From assembly GCA_902780235.1 (NCBI GenBank), contig CACZEL010000001.1, forward strand, positions 62,001-126,000: DNA of 64,000 nt. The letters run 5' to 3'. How positions within the stretch are numbered: position 1 is the stretch's first letter; each line of letters starts with the position of its first letter. Of the stretch, positions 1 through 9,492 are shown in pieces. The translations under genes and the position numbers were made by a program. The notes under the pieces were generated by a model. The model did no database searches. It was not told the DNA's origin and was given only the letters and a program-made list of their open reading frames with translations. The stretch comes from an uncultured Bacteroidales bacterium. GTDB lineage: Bacteria; Bacteroidota; Bacteroidia; Bacteroidales; Paludibacteraceae.

Positions 1-3000
1 ACGATTTGTGACGACGATGCCTTCACATGGCAGGACACCTTGTTCTATGGTATTAACTATAAGGAGACTATTCCGGCAGGACAAAAGAGCAAACAAGTGA
101 CAGGTTCTATCTACACGACACGGAAAGACACCTTCACACAATATGGTTGCGACTCGACGCTCAAACTGATCCTGCATATTAACCCGACCTATGTAGCCGA
201 GCAGAAAGATACGGCTATCTGTGCCGATGAACCGTACTATTTCTACGGCACGTGGTACAACACGCCGGCTAACCCGTGGAAATCGGATACCACTTATATC
301 TTGGAGATCCATGACAAGTCCGTGCACCTCTGCGACAGTATGGTGCAGCATAACGTGACCGTTCATCCGATCTATCTGAATCAGCAGGAAGCGAACGATA
401 CGATCTGTCAGGTACTGAGTCCGACGCCGGTGTATTACACATGGGAAGGCGGTCACGCGGATTGGAATGCACAGCATCTGCAGAAGATCAATAACGCCGG
501 TACGTTCAACCTCACCGATTATAAGGAGAGCCAATACGGTTGCGACTCGATCATCCACCGCACCTTGGTCATCATGCCGACATACGACGATACGATCCCG
601 CATCTGATGAACAGCGAGGACACGATCCATTGGGAGGGACGGATCTATGCCGGTGTAGATGCCGTGTTTGATAACGAGCAAGGCCTGCCTGTCGTGCGCA
701 GTACGGGTCTGCAGTATTATACGGATCATCTTTCTACCAAGACCATCGGTACCCATTCCTGCGACTCGATACGCACGCTCAAGCTCGCGATAGGAAAAGT
801 GTTCCGCGACACCGTGTATGATGCTACCTGCGTCAACTGCGGCACGTATTTCTGGACCATCACCAGCCCGAAGACCGGCATCGATACGGTCATCCCGATC
901 ACCGATCTGCCGGCTCAGTACGAAGAGCGCTTCTACTACGACAGCCTCTTGACGGAACTGGACTTCGACTCGATCTTCGTGCTCCGTCTGACCGGCTACC
1001 CGCATTATGACTTCGACGAACCGGACGAGATCTGTCAGGGCGATGTCTATACCTGGCCGGGCCATACGCCGGGCGAGAACGGCGTCGTTCACCGTCTGTT
1101 TGTGAACCATCAGCCTATCACGGTAATCCCTACCGATGCCTACGGCGAGATTCAGGTTGTGGATAGTATGCTGACCGATACGATCTTCACCAACCCTAAG
1201 ACGGGCGAGATCAAGCGGATGCAATGCGACAGCGTCTGGACGCTCAATCTCACGATCCATGAGACCTATAACGACCGGTATGTCCTGCTCAGCGACACCT
1301 TCCCCATAAGTTCGAACGACACCCTGTCGTATTTCACCCAACCGCATGTGCTCTTCGTCGGCTATGACTTCGATTTTGAAGCAGCAGGTGTGACCAAGGA
1401 AGATTTCAAGCAGCAGTTCGATACCGTCATCTATATCCAACCTACGGGCGATGAGACATGGCGTGACTCGGTAACGAACCCCTCGCAGTATAACTGCGAC
1501 AGTGTGCATTATATCGTGATCCATATATGTGAGATCACCTTCACGCAGTTACGCGACACGATCGCTGACAACGATACGATATGGTCGTTTGGCGGTGAGA
1601 CGGAGTTCGGCAAACATACCTTACCGCTCGTCACGGGTCATAAGTTCCATTACTACGACGACGGAACGCCGGTGGACTACACCGTCACTCATGACCGTCT
1701 CGTGCGCGAGTACCTCTTTATAGATACGCTGCGAACCATCTACGGCTGCGACTCGATCGTCCATGACTCCGTCATCGTCTTCCCGTCGTATCGCTTCGAA
1801 GAGGAGGCTACCATATGCTCCAACGAGAAATTTGACTGGAGAAAATACGATTACCTCAACCGCTACAAGACCGGCTATGTCTATGACTCGGTGAACTACA
1901 AAGCCGGTACGCATACCATAGACTCTGTCTATGCGCTCAACCTGCATGTCGTGCCTTCCGGCTACTACCAGTTCGATACCGTGCTCTGTATGAACGATAC
2001 CCTCTTGTGGCAGTACCAGAAGATCTACTATCGTCCCGGCGGCATGACGTACGTGGAGGCGATATACAAAGACCCCGAGTCCATGTGCGGCGATATATAC
2101 CATATGGATCTGACCTTCATGCCGGTTTATAGCACGTCCTTGCTCGAATATGACACCATCTGCCAATACGATGAGTATCATTGGTTTACGGAAGGCGAAG
2201 TAAACGAGCACTTGGATAATATCCGCGACGGTAAGGGACATAAGTTGGAGAAGATACCGACCGATGAATATGGCGATTTCGTCTTCTACGACAGCTTGAA
2301 GACCACCGGTTGCGGTTGCGACTCCGTTTATACGCTCAAGTTGCATATCAAGCAGAGTTATCATCTGTTTGACACGAGTTACGTCTATTGCTCGGCAGAC
2401 ACATTGCTGTGGTACGATCAGCAGTATTACTACCAGGGTGAACCGGATATCTATGACACGATCTTCGGGACGGCTGCTAACGGGTGCGACTCGATCCATT
2501 TCATGCATGTGCATTTCAACTTGTCCTATGACACGACCGAGACCGTCTTCCTCTGCTCGGATGTAGCGCACTATCAATGGGAAGATATCGTCTTTGACGA
2601 TACGCTGCGCAAGGCAGAGAAATGGTTAGAACCGCGTACCTACCAATACAGCCGCACCTATCCGGCTCTGGGAGGATGCGACTCTGTCCTGCGGCTGGAG
2701 ATCACGATAGCGCCGAATTTCGATTCCATATGGACGGATACGATATGCCGCGGTGAGACCTATGACCTGTTCGGTCAACAACTGACCACAGCCGGCTTCT
2801 ACACGGCGGAGCAACCGAACATATGGGGTTGTAAGACCTTCTATTACCTCACCTTGCGTGAAGTACCGGCGCCCAATTTCGACATCCATGTCGATCCGGT
2901 CTGCGTGGATAGAGAGGGCATGGCGAATGTATATCAGTTACATTACAGCCTGGATAATGAGTTCGAGCCTATCTCCTACTCCGTCCATTATGACTCGATC

Positions 3001-3744
3001 GCACAGGCGATGGGCTTCGAGGATGAAGAGGATATACCGCTGGCAAGCGGTCAGCGCACGATCGATCTGGCGGTACCGCAGTTCATGAACCAGACCGACT
3101 ATCCGCGTCCGGGTTATTACGAGGCCGTCATCTCGTTCAATAACGGTGTCTGCCTCTCGGACAGCCTCATGACCTATCCGTTCACGATGACGATGCAGTA
3201 TCCGTCTTGGGTGATCGAGCAGCCGTTCAATGACGTACTGGCATTGCTCGATGCGCCGTACAATGGCGGCTACACATGGACCTCGTACCAGTGGTATGAG
3301 AACGACGAGATGCTGATCGGTCAGACTCAACCCTACCTGCATATGCCTACCGGACTGAACGCCGGATCGACCTATAGCGTAGCCTTGACGCGCTCCGACG
3401 ATGCCGTCACCGTGCACACCTGTCCGACGATAGCAACCACTATCTATGACGGCTATGCACCTACGATGGGTTATCTCGGCGTGACGCCTACCTGCGTGGT
3501 AGCCGGACATCCGATCATTCATATCCTGTCGCGCAAAGCCGGTACGTACCGCATCACGACTTCGGACGGCCACTTGGTAAGCCAAGGTGTGTTCCAACCC
3601 GATGTAACGGAAGTGATGGTGCCGTCCGTCAGTGGCATGTATATCGTCCAACTGTGGTCGAACGACACGCCGGAAGAACCCTATAGAGCCATCAAAATTG
3701 TTGTAAGAGACCAATGTCCAAACTGCGATATATCATCCTTCTGA
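1..3744 (+). CDS. Cys-Asp-Ser repeat surface protein, C-terminal part (5' end outside window)
   Basis: The frame is open from base 1, so this is the 3' part of a larger gene (1247 codons visible). The protein is built from roughly 80-residue repeats. Each has a D(T/A)IC... box followed by Y-x-W, and a YGCDS(I/V)...L box; the CDS tripeptide recurs more than ten times. Such repeats are known from secreted Bacteroidota adhesin-like proteins. The last ~70 residues contain a GMYIVQL segment and a final IKIVVRD strand, which resembles a degenerate type A sorting domain of the type IX secretion system. I infer cell-surface or secreted localisation; the ligand is unknown. The last 31 bp overlap the signal peptide region of the next gene, so the two are probably co-transcribed. 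I see no catalytic domain. Confidence 0.85.
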   Translation, partial: TICDDDAFTWQDTLFYGINYKETIPAGQKSKQVTGSIYTTRKDTFTQYGCDSTLKLILHINPTYVAEQKDTAICADEPYYFYGTWYNTPANPWKSDTTYILEIHDKSVHLCDSMVQHNVTVHPIYLNQQEANDTICQVLSPTPVYYTWEGGHADWNAQHLQKINNAGTFNLTDYKESQYGCDSIIHRTLVIMPTYDDTIPHLMNSEDTIHWEGRIYAGVDAVFDNEQGLPVVRSTGLQYYTDHLSTKTIGTHSCDSIRTLKLAIGKVFRDTVYDATCVNCGTYFWTITSPKTGIDTVIPITDLPAQYEERFYYDSLLTELDFDSIFVLRLTGYPHYDFDEPDEICQGDVYTWPGHTPGENGVVHRLFVNHQPITVIPTDAYGEIQVVDSMLTDTIFTNPKTGEIKRMQCDSVWTLNLTIHETYNDRYVLLSDTFPISSNDTLSYFTQPHVLFVGYDFDFEAAGVTKEDFKQQFDTVIYIQPTGDETWRDSVTNPSQYNCDSVHYIVIHICEITFTQLRDTIADNDTIWSFGGETEFGKHTLPLVTGHKFHYYDDGTPVDYTVTHDRLVREYLFIDTLRTIYGCDSIVHDSVIVFPSYRFEEEATICSNEKFDWRKYDYLNRYKTGYVYDSVNYKAGTHTIDSVYALNLHVVPSGYYQFDTVLCMNDTLLWQYQKIYYRPGGMTYVEAIYKDPESMCGDIYHMDLTFMPVYSTSLLEYDTICQYDEYHWFTEGEVNEHLDNIRDGKGHKLEKIPTDEYGDFVFYDSLKTTGCGCDSVYTLKLHIKQSYHLFDTSYVYCSADTLLWYDQQYYYQGEPDIYDTIFGTAANGCDSIHFMHVHFNLSYDTTETVFLCSDVAHYQWEDIVFDDTLRKAEKWLEPRTYQYSRTYPALGGCDSVLRLEITIAPNFDSIWTDTICRGETYDLFGQQLTTAGFYTAEQPNIWGCKTFYYLTLREVPAPNFDIHVDPVCVDREGMANVYQLHYSLDNEFEPISYSVHYDSIAQAMGFEDEEDIPLASGQRTIDLAVPQFMNQTDYPRPGYYEAVISFNNGVCLSDSLMTYPFTMTMQYPSWVIEQPFNDVLALLDAPYNGGYTWTSYQWYENDEMLIGQTQPYLHMPTGLNAGSTYSVALTRSDDAVTVHTCPTIATTIYDGYAPTMGYLGVTPTCVVAGHPIIHILSRKAGTYRITTSDGHLVSQGVFQPDVTEVMVPSVSGMYIVQLWSNDTPEEPYRAIKIVVRDQCPNCDISSF

Positions 3745-4784
3745 GCCTGAGCGTCCTTTGTCTCGTTCCGACACAGGCACAGCGACGTTACTCCGCTTCC
3801 AATCGAGGCGAGTACGGTCTGGCTGGTAAAAGCGGCTTCTCCACCAAAGACGTGGAGAGCAAGACCGATGTGCTCTTTGGTCTCCATTCGTCCGAATATG
3901 GCGGCACGCACCATATGATCGGCTTTTCTGTCGAAGGTGCATGGTCGTCCTTGGTATCGAATATGCCGGCAGCTTTGGTGACTCCTGGCGGAGGGAGCGC
4001 CGGCCTGCATCTGCTCTATGAGTTCCAGTTCAACGGACTGCTCGTGCAGACGGGTGTCGGCGTCGCTTTCCAACGGGTCTATAACAACATCGCGGACACG
4101 TCGATCTATCATCCGAATATACTCTATTCATGGAACGGTTCGGCTCCGATCCTGTGTACCGTCAAGCATCAGTTTGCGGAACGGCAGGACATGTCGCAAC
4201 AGGCCTACGGTCAAGTTCCGCTCTATGTCGGGCATTATTTCTTCGGCGCACGAGGCATCGGTTATTTCTTAGGCGGCATACATGCCAACTATGCCTTCTG
4301 GGGCACGACCCAACAGCGTCTCACAGGCTCCACGTACGGTAAGTACGAGAAATACGTCGGTATCTGGCAGCAGATGGATAACCATGGTTTCCGTCAAGAT
4401 GTACCTATCGAGCGCACGGGCAAGCAACTGCAACTCAAACTCGATGTCATGGCGCATGCCGAGTTGGGATATGAGTACAACACCCGCCAGAGTTCGAAGA
4501 GTTACCGCCGTCGGCCGAGTGATCGGCTGGACGGACGTATCCGCGTAGCCGGCTTCGTCGATTTCGGCATACTCAATATATGTCCGAATACGAACGGCGT
4601 CTTCTACGAGATGCCGGATGAGACGCTCTTCGATTTCCCGACCTATCAGATGGATCATGTCTTCGCCACCCAAGATGCGTCTAAGTTCTGGGTGCGTAAC
4701 CTCTTTGCCGGCATACGCGTCTCTTTCCTCTTCGGTTTCCAACCGCCCGAACGCTGTATCCTCTGCGACACGTGGAAACACTAA
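3714..4784 (+). CDS. Predicted outer-membrane beta-barrel protein
   Basis: A 356-residue protein with a clear signal peptide: MSKLRY, then a hydrophobic ILLSLSVLCLV core, cleaved near TQAQ|RR. The mature part alternates short aromatic-rich strands and polar loops and has a late GIRVSFLFGF strand, as in Bacteroidota outer-membrane barrels. It starts inside the last 31 bp of the upstream surface-protein gene, so translation is probably coupled. That pairing recalls adhesin/PorP-SprF partners of type IX secretion, where a barrel helps export or anchor a large surface protein. I cannot confirm membership of that family. The tail carries two cysteines (CILC) before the stop. Downstream xseA begins within 10 bp. 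Confidence 0.75.
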   Translation: MSKLRYIILLSLSVLCLVPTQAQRRYSASNRGEYGLAGKSGFSTKDVESKTDVLFGLHSSEYGGTHHMIGFSVEGAWSSLVSNMPAALVTPGGGSAGLHLLYEFQFNGLLVQTGVGVAFQRVYNNIADTSIYHPNILYSWNGSAPILCTVKHQFAERQDMSQQAYGQVPLYVGHYFFGARGIGYFLGGIHANYAFWGTTQQRLTGSTYGKYEKYVGIWQQMDNHGFRQDVPIERTGKQLQLKLDVMAHAELGYEYNTRQSSKSYRRRPSDRLDGRIRVAGFVDFGILNICPNTNGVFYEMPDETLFDFPTYQMDHVFATQDASKFWVRNLFAGIRVSFLFGFQPPERCILCDTWKH

Positions 4785-4789
4785 GACCT

Positions 4790-5923
4790 ATGCGTAGTTA
4801 CACCCTTTCTGAGTTATGCGATGAGATAGGCGACGCACTCCATGAGTGCCTCGCACCTTCCTATTGGGTCAAAGCCGAGATCAGTTCCCTCTCCACCAAA
4901 GCCGGACATCTGTATCTGGAACTAGTCGAAAGTCGCCAATCATCAAACAATCTCAAACAATCTCAAACGACATCAAACATTTCCGCTAAGATGCGTGCCA
5001 CCTGCTGGTCCGGCACGAACGAGCTGCTCATGGCGTATTTCGAGTCCGAGACCGGCCAGCGGTTGCAACCGGGCATGGCGGTACTGGTAGAAGCAGAAGT
5101 GCAGTTCCACGCCGTCTATGGGCTCAGTCTGTCCATCGTCGGCATCGATCCCTCTTATACCTTGGGCGATATCGCCCGCCAACGGCAGCAGACGATCAAT
5201 CAGTTACAACAAGACGGACTCTTGGAAGCCCAGCAGTTACTGTCCCTCCCTACCCTCATCCGCCGCATCGCCGTCATCTCTTCCGCCTCTGCTGCCGGAT
5301 ACGAAGATTTCAAGCATCAACTGGACCTTTCACCTTTCAATTTTCACCTTTCACTTTTCCCTGCTACCATGCAAGGCGAATCCGCTGCCAAATCCATCAT
5401 CGCCGCCTTGGAAGAGATAAGCCAACAGCCAGGTCAGACCTGCAAGAGCCAACAGCCTTACGACGCAGTCGTCATCATCCGCGGCGGCGGCGCCACGACG
5501 GACCTCAGTTGTTTTGACAACTACGAGCTGTGTGCTGTCTGCGCGCAGTACGAGATCCCTATAATAAGCGGTATCGGGCACACGCGCGACGTGTCGGTCT
5601 TGGATATGGTGGCGCACAAAGCCCTCAAGACCCCTACCGCGGTCGCCGAATGGTTGATCCATCGGATGGACGAACAGGCAGAGCGGATCAACTTACTGCT
5701 CACGCGCCTGCAACGCACCGCCGAACGGCAGATACTCATTCGCCAACATCGCGTCGAACTGCTCGAGCAACGACTTGCCTCCTGCAATCCCGAGCGGATC
5801 TATCGGCTGGGCTATAGTCTGCTCACCAAGAACGGCAAGGTCGTCCGCAGCGTGACCGACCTGCAACCCGGCGATATCGTCACCACCCATCTGCAAGATG
5901 GTTCTCGCAATTTAACGGTTTAA
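4790..5923 (+). CDS. xseA: Exodeoxyribonuclease VII large subunit
   Basis: XseA is the catalytic subunit of exonuclease VII, which degrades single-stranded DNA into oligonucleotides. The N-terminal ~105 residues form the OB-fold (YTLSEL...YWVKAEIS...GHLYLELVE). The rest is the Exonuc_VII_L domain with the diagnostic VVIIRGGGA, ISGIGHTRD and KTPTAVAEWL blocks. I place the start at the ATG after the upstream stop; another in-frame ATG lies at 4772. At 377 residues it is shorter than most XseA proteins (about 400-450). Three in-frame micro-repeat tracts interrupt it: near residues 50-64 (Asn/Gln/Ser-rich), around 180-190, and SQQP...SQQP around 211-223. No xseB follows, although the small subunit often neighbours xseA. 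Confidence 0.93.
   Translation: MRSYTLSELCDEIGDALHECLAPSYWVKAEISSLSTKAGHLYLELVESRQSSNNLKQSQTTSNISAKMRATCWSGTNELLMAYFESETGQRLQPGMAVLVEAEVQFHAVYGLSLSIVGIDPSYTLGDIARQRQQTINQLQQDGLLEAQQLLSLPTLIRRIAVISSASAAGYEDFKHQLDLSPFNFHLSLFPATMQGESAAKSIIAALEEISQQPGQTCKSQQPYDAVVIIRGGGATTDLSCFDNYELCAVCAQYEIPIISGIGHTRDVSVLDMVAHKALKTPTAVAEWLIHRMDEQAERINLLLTRLQRTAERQILIRQHRVELLEQRLASCNPERIYRLGYSLLTKNGKVVRSVTDLQPGDIVTTHLQDGSRNLTV
4938..4982 (+). repeat. In-frame 10-bp micro-repeat tract in xseA
   Basis: About four degenerate copies of CAAACAATCT lie in frame inside the OB-fold region of xseA and encode a Ser/Asn/Gln/Lys-rich insert. The insert sits where the family normally has a loop before the next OB strand (KMRATCW). 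Similar tracts at 5326-5361 (CTTTCAC heptamers) and 5419-5459 (GCCAACAGCC units) lie further down the same gene. Confidence 0.7.
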
Positions 5924-5935
5924 CAATTTAACGCA

Positions 5936-6691
5936 ATGCTTGCAAAAGAACAGCGTCTCGGTGCTGCGGTACTCATCGGCATCGCCTTGGTCGGATGGTT
6001 GGTGGTTGCCTTATGGCCTTCGCGGCAGACAATCACTGCTCCGGAACCGGCTGAACCGACCAAACATCGCTCTTGGGAAGAACGCAAAGACTCGATGCGG
6101 CATGCCGATTCGGTACGTTATGCCGAATGGGCGAAGGAGCGCGAACAGCGATATGACTCCTTCCGCGTAGCAGACTCCCTGCGGCGGGCGGAACTGAAGG
6201 CCGAATGGAAAGTCCGCCGGGACTCCGCACGAGTGGCTGACTCCTTATGGCGGGACTCGATGGGAATTTATTTTACCAAGCGCATCAAGAAAGATACCAT
6301 CATTGACTTAAACCATTGTGATACCACCGATCTGCTGTACCTCCGAGGTATCGGACCCTATACGGCGATACAGATCATCCGTTACCGCGAGCAACTCGGC
6401 GGCTATGCCTCGCCGGCACAACTCACCGATGCCCCCTTCGCCAAATGTCATCTGGACAGCCTGTTGACTTCTTTCACGGCAGACAGTACAGCGATAGTGC
6501 CAATCGATGTCAACACATGCTCCATCGACCGCCTGCAATGCCATCCCTACTTGCGTTACAACCAAGCCAAAGCCATCTATACACTCCGCCGCAAAAAGGT
6601 ACGCTTGCAATCCATCGACGATCTCCGCTCCCTATCCGAACTAACCGAAGAGGACCTCCAACGAATCGCTCCATATCTCAGGTTCGAATAA
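5936..6691 (+). CDS. Membrane-anchored helix-hairpin-helix protein (ComEA-like)
   Basis: A 251-residue protein. Residues 9-28 form one membrane segment (LGAAVLIGIALVGWLVVALW). A highly charged Arg/Glu/Asp helix with repeated R-x-A-D-S-L units, probably coiled coil, spans residues 45-110. Two helix-hairpin-helix units follow: IDLNHCDTTDLLYLRGIGPYT and IDVNTCSIDRLQCHPYL. The family resembles ComEA-type DNA-binding HhH proteins, but the long charged stalk is typical of Bacteroidota versions whose role is not settled. It begins 12 bp after xseA; that spacer is itself a small TTTAAC repeat. The next gene has its own promoter, so this probably ends the upstream transcription unit. Confidence 0.8.
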   Translation: MLAKEQRLGAAVLIGIALVGWLVVALWPSRQTITAPEPAEPTKHRSWEERKDSMRHADSVRYAEWAKEREQRYDSFRVADSLRRAELKAEWKVRRDSARVADSLWRDSMGIYFTKRIKKDTIIDLNHCDTTDLLYLRGIGPYTAIQIIRYREQLGGYASPAQLTDAPFAKCHLDSLLTSFTADSTAIVPIDVNTCSIDRLQCHPYLRYNQAKAIYTLRRKKVRLQSIDDLRSLSELTEEDLQRIAPYLRFE

Positions 6692-6705
6692 AATTTGCAA
6701 ATTTA

Positions 6706-6737
6706 TTTGCATATATCAGAAATTTGTAGTACCTTTG
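6706..6737 (+). promoter_or_regulatory. Bacteroidota-type promoter for the AAA ATPase gene
   Basis: TTTG at 6706-6709, 20 bp spacer, TACCTTTG at 6730-6737. The box continues as TTTGCATATATCA, the extended form seen at most other promoters here. Transcription should start near 6744, about 80 bases before the ATG at 6827. Confidence 0.8.
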
Positions 6738-6826
6738 CAGCCGGAAATGTGATTTTTGGCACTATTTTATATGCCGAAAATGTGATTTAAGCATAATAAA
6801 AACGCATAAAAATGTGAATAACATAT

Positions 6827-8176
6827 ATGCAACTACTTAAAAGAAAGATAGATACGTATCTATCAAACTGGAAAAACAATCCAAAGAGAAAACCTCTAAT
6901 TGTAAAAGGTGCGCGCCAGATTGGAAAAACGGAGTCCATTCGGGCATTCGGCAAGGCTTACTATGAGTCTGTTATTGAGATCAACTTTGTGCTTCAGAAG
7001 AAGTTCAGAGCTATTTTCGATAATGGCTATGAAGTGGATACGATTATCAAAAACATTTCCCTTTTGGAGCCTTCATGGAGGTTCATTCCTCATAAAACAC
7101 TGATCTTCTTTGATGAGTTGCAGAAATGTCCCGATTGTGCGACCTCGCTTAAGTCTTTTTGTCTGGATGGCCGTTATGATGTGATTTGTTCCGGCTCGTT
7201 GATGGGTATCTATTATGAAGAGATTGAATCCAATGCGGTTGGCTTTAAGGATGATTTTGAGATGCACTCAATGGACTTTGAAGAGTTTTTGTGGGCAAAA
7301 GGATACTTGCATGAGCATGTAGATGATCTTTATCAACATATGATTCAGCTTCAACCCTTCTCACAGTTGGAATTGGATACAATGATGGATCATTTCCGTG
7401 ATTACATGACGCTCGGGGGCATGCCGGAAGTAGTGAAGACGTACATTGATAATGGACATTTTGAAGGCACGCTCAAGTTGCAGCGTCAGTTGCTTAAGGA
7501 CTACGAAGAGGATATCACCAAATATGCCAAGGAAACCGATAAGGCCAAGATTTTGGCGGTATATAACCATATTTCTACATTCCTTGCCAAAGACAATAAG
7601 AAATACCAAATCACCAAGATCGCTAAAAATGCCCGTAATAGAGAGTATATTGGAGCTGTCGATTGGCTCAAAGAGGCGGGTGTGGTTAACGTTTGTTATT
7701 GTCTGAATAATGTCGAACTGCCGCTGAAAGGCAACTATAATCCGGAATTCTATAAGATATATTATCATGATACAGGTCTGCTTATCGCTTCGTTGGACGA
7801 AGAGGCACAGGAAGACTTGCGTGCGAACAAAAACTTTGGCACTTATAAGGGTGCTATTTTTGAGAATGTAGTGGGCGAAATGTTGCGCAAGTCTGGTTAT
7901 GAGCAGTTATATTTCTATCGGCATGACAATCCTTCTTTGGAGATGGATTTCTTCGTGCGCGATGCTGATTCATTGATACCAATAGAAGTAAAAGCGAAAG
8001 ATGGAGCAACCGCTTCGCTCAATAATCTGATTAAATGGGATTCCTATTCGGATATTCATTATGGTATCAAACTCGGCTATAAAAACATAGGCTGGAATGG
8101 CACGTTTTATACATTTCCGTACTTCCTGACCTTCCTTTTGAAACGCTTTCTGTCTGACAAAACTGTACAAAAATAG
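6827..8176 (+). CDS. AAA family ATPase with DUF4143 domain
   Basis: A 449-residue ATPase. Residues 28-35 are the Walker A motif (GARQIGKT) and residues 92-97 the Walker B (LIFFDE). The middle and C-terminal parts match DUF4143, including a late segment (EMDFFVRD...PIEVKA) that looks like the PD-(D/E)xK-type fold often seen at the end of these proteins. The family is abundant in gut Bacteroidota and its function is unknown; some members sit near toxin-antitoxin or mobile loci. It has its own promoter and is flanked by AT-rich spacers. Lower G+C than xseA and the preceding gene is consistent with later acquisition, but that is inference. Confidence 0.9.
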   Translation: MQLLKRKIDTYLSNWKNNPKRKPLIVKGARQIGKTESIRAFGKAYYESVIEINFVLQKKFRAIFDNGYEVDTIIKNISLLEPSWRFIPHKTLIFFDELQKCPDCATSLKSFCLDGRYDVICSGSLMGIYYEEIESNAVGFKDDFEMHSMDFEEFLWAKGYLHEHVDDLYQHMIQLQPFSQLELDTMMDHFRDYMTLGGMPEVVKTYIDNGHFEGTLKLQRQLLKDYEEDITKYAKETDKAKILAVYNHISTFLAKDNKKYQITKIAKNARNREYIGAVDWLKEAGVVNVCYCLNNVELPLKGNYNPEFYKIYYHDTGLLIASLDEEAQEDLRANKNFGTYKGAIFENVVGEMLRKSGYEQLYFYRHDNPSLEMDFFVRDADSLIPIEVKAKDGATASLNNLIKWDSYSDIHYGIKLGYKNIGWNGTFYTFPYFLTFLLKRFLSDKTVQK

Positions 8177-8250
8177 ACTTTTTCAAAGGCACTAACCAAT
8201 AAATCACTGAAAATGAGCATATTATAAGACATGTTTTTCAAAGGCATTTT

Positions 8251-8282
8251 CTTGCACAGGTGAGAAAAAAGCAGTAATTTTG
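8251..8282 (+). promoter_or_regulatory. Promoter for the TPR-HTH regulator operon
   Basis: CTTG at 8251-8254, 20 bp spacer, TAATTTTG at 8275-8282, only 16 bp before the start codon at 8299. The leader is therefore very short (about 10 bases). This is one of two promoters here whose -33 box lacks the CATAT extension. Confidence 0.7.
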
Positions 8283-8298
8283 CACTCGATTTTGAAAT

Positions 8299-9492
8299 AT
8301 GAACATCTTTGCAATCATATTATTATCCAGTGCGATGACGTTTTACCAGAACGGGAAGACGCTACGCGAGGAAGGCAAACAGGTGGAAGCCATGCAGGCG
8401 TTCATCGAGGCAGAGCATAGCGGTACGGACGATGAGGCATTGTTGGGACGTGTGTATTCGAATATGGCAAACATGTGTCGGCAGGCCAATGACCACGAAA
8501 CGGCGTACGAGGTGTATGGTATGAGTGCGGAACATTTCAGAAAGACGAACGATACCTTGGCATATGCTTACGCGCTGAATAATATGGCATGGGAGCAGGC
8601 GGTAATGGGAGAAAAAGAAGAAGCATATATGCTCATAGATTCGGCCGTTCGGATTTATCCCTATTCGCCTTTGATAGAAAAAGTCATCGAGACCAAATCT
8701 GCTGCATGTTTGTTCCGTCAGGAATATGATTCGGTGCTCTATTATACAAACGGGGCGGATAATGACTATTTGCTGATGTTACGCGCACAGGCGTTTTCCT
8801 TTTTACAAATAGACGATTCGGCGATGCTTTATGCTCAGCAGTTATTGCCACGAATGACGAATCTGTTTTATTTGGATGATCTGTATTATATCTTGACACA
8901 TAACGACACGAAAGCGGATACCGAGACTTTACGGGTGTTGGCTTCCGAACGGGCAGATGTGCAGAACGCCATCAAAGAACGACACGGAGAATTAACGAAG
9001 GCGGTGCAGTTATTGAGGCAAGATTTATCAAAAAAGGAACAGGCTACTTCATGGAAAACGATTTTATGGTGGGTAATAGGAATCGGTTTGTTGGTTTGGG
9101 GAGCGATTGTGGTGTATAAGCAACGGAAGTTGCAAAAAGAGAAGTCGGATTTTGAACAAGCGAGAAGGAAGGAGTTGGCGCAAAACATACGACAACTGCA
9201 AGAAGCAAAGGATGTCCGGCATGAGTTGGCTTGGGATGATTTTGCGGCACTGTGTTTGCAGGTTAACAAGCGTTTTTATGGGCTGGCAGGGACTTTAAAG
9301 GCACAAGATTTGAACGAACAGGATATCCGGATCTGCGTATTGGTACTGATCGGCATGCCGCACAAAGAGATCGCCGAGATGCTGAATTGTTCTCCGAAGA
9401 GTATCGGTAAACTAAAAGACCTGACCGCTAAGAAATTAGGTGTCTCAGGCGGACAATTACAAGAGAAACTTCAAAACATAGTAATAATATGA
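8299..9492 (+). CDS. TPR sensor-like membrane protein with C-terminal LuxR-type HTH
   Basis: A 397-residue protein of a known Bacteroidota architecture. It has a short signal or anchor sequence, TPR-like helices at about residues 15-200, a single membrane span near residues 250-275 (ILWWVIGIGLLVWGAIVVY), a short coiled coil, and a cytoplasmic helix-turn-helix near residues 345-390 (MPHKEIAEMLNCSPKSIGKLK). The layout suggests that periplasmic TPRs sense something and the HTH tail regulates transcription from the membrane. The stop overlaps the next start (ATGA), so it is translationally coupled to the secreted protein downstream, which it may control or sense. The target genes are unknown. Confidence 0.8.
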   Translation: MNIFAIILLSSAMTFYQNGKTLREEGKQVEAMQAFIEAEHSGTDDEALLGRVYSNMANMCRQANDHETAYEVYGMSAEHFRKTNDTLAYAYALNNMAWEQAVMGEKEEAYMLIDSAVRIYPYSPLIEKVIETKSAACLFRQEYDSVLYYTNGADNDYLLMLRAQAFSFLQIDDSAMLYAQQLLPRMTNLFYLDDLYYILTHNDTKADTETLRVLASERADVQNAIKERHGELTKAVQLLRQDLSKKEQATSWKTILWWVIGIGLLVWGAIVVYKQRKLQKEKSDFEQARRKELAQNIRQLQEAKDVRHELAWDDFAALCLQVNKRFYGLAGTLKAQDLNEQDIRICVLVLIGMPHKEIAEMLNCSPKSIGKLKDLTAKKLGVSGGQLQEKLQNIVII

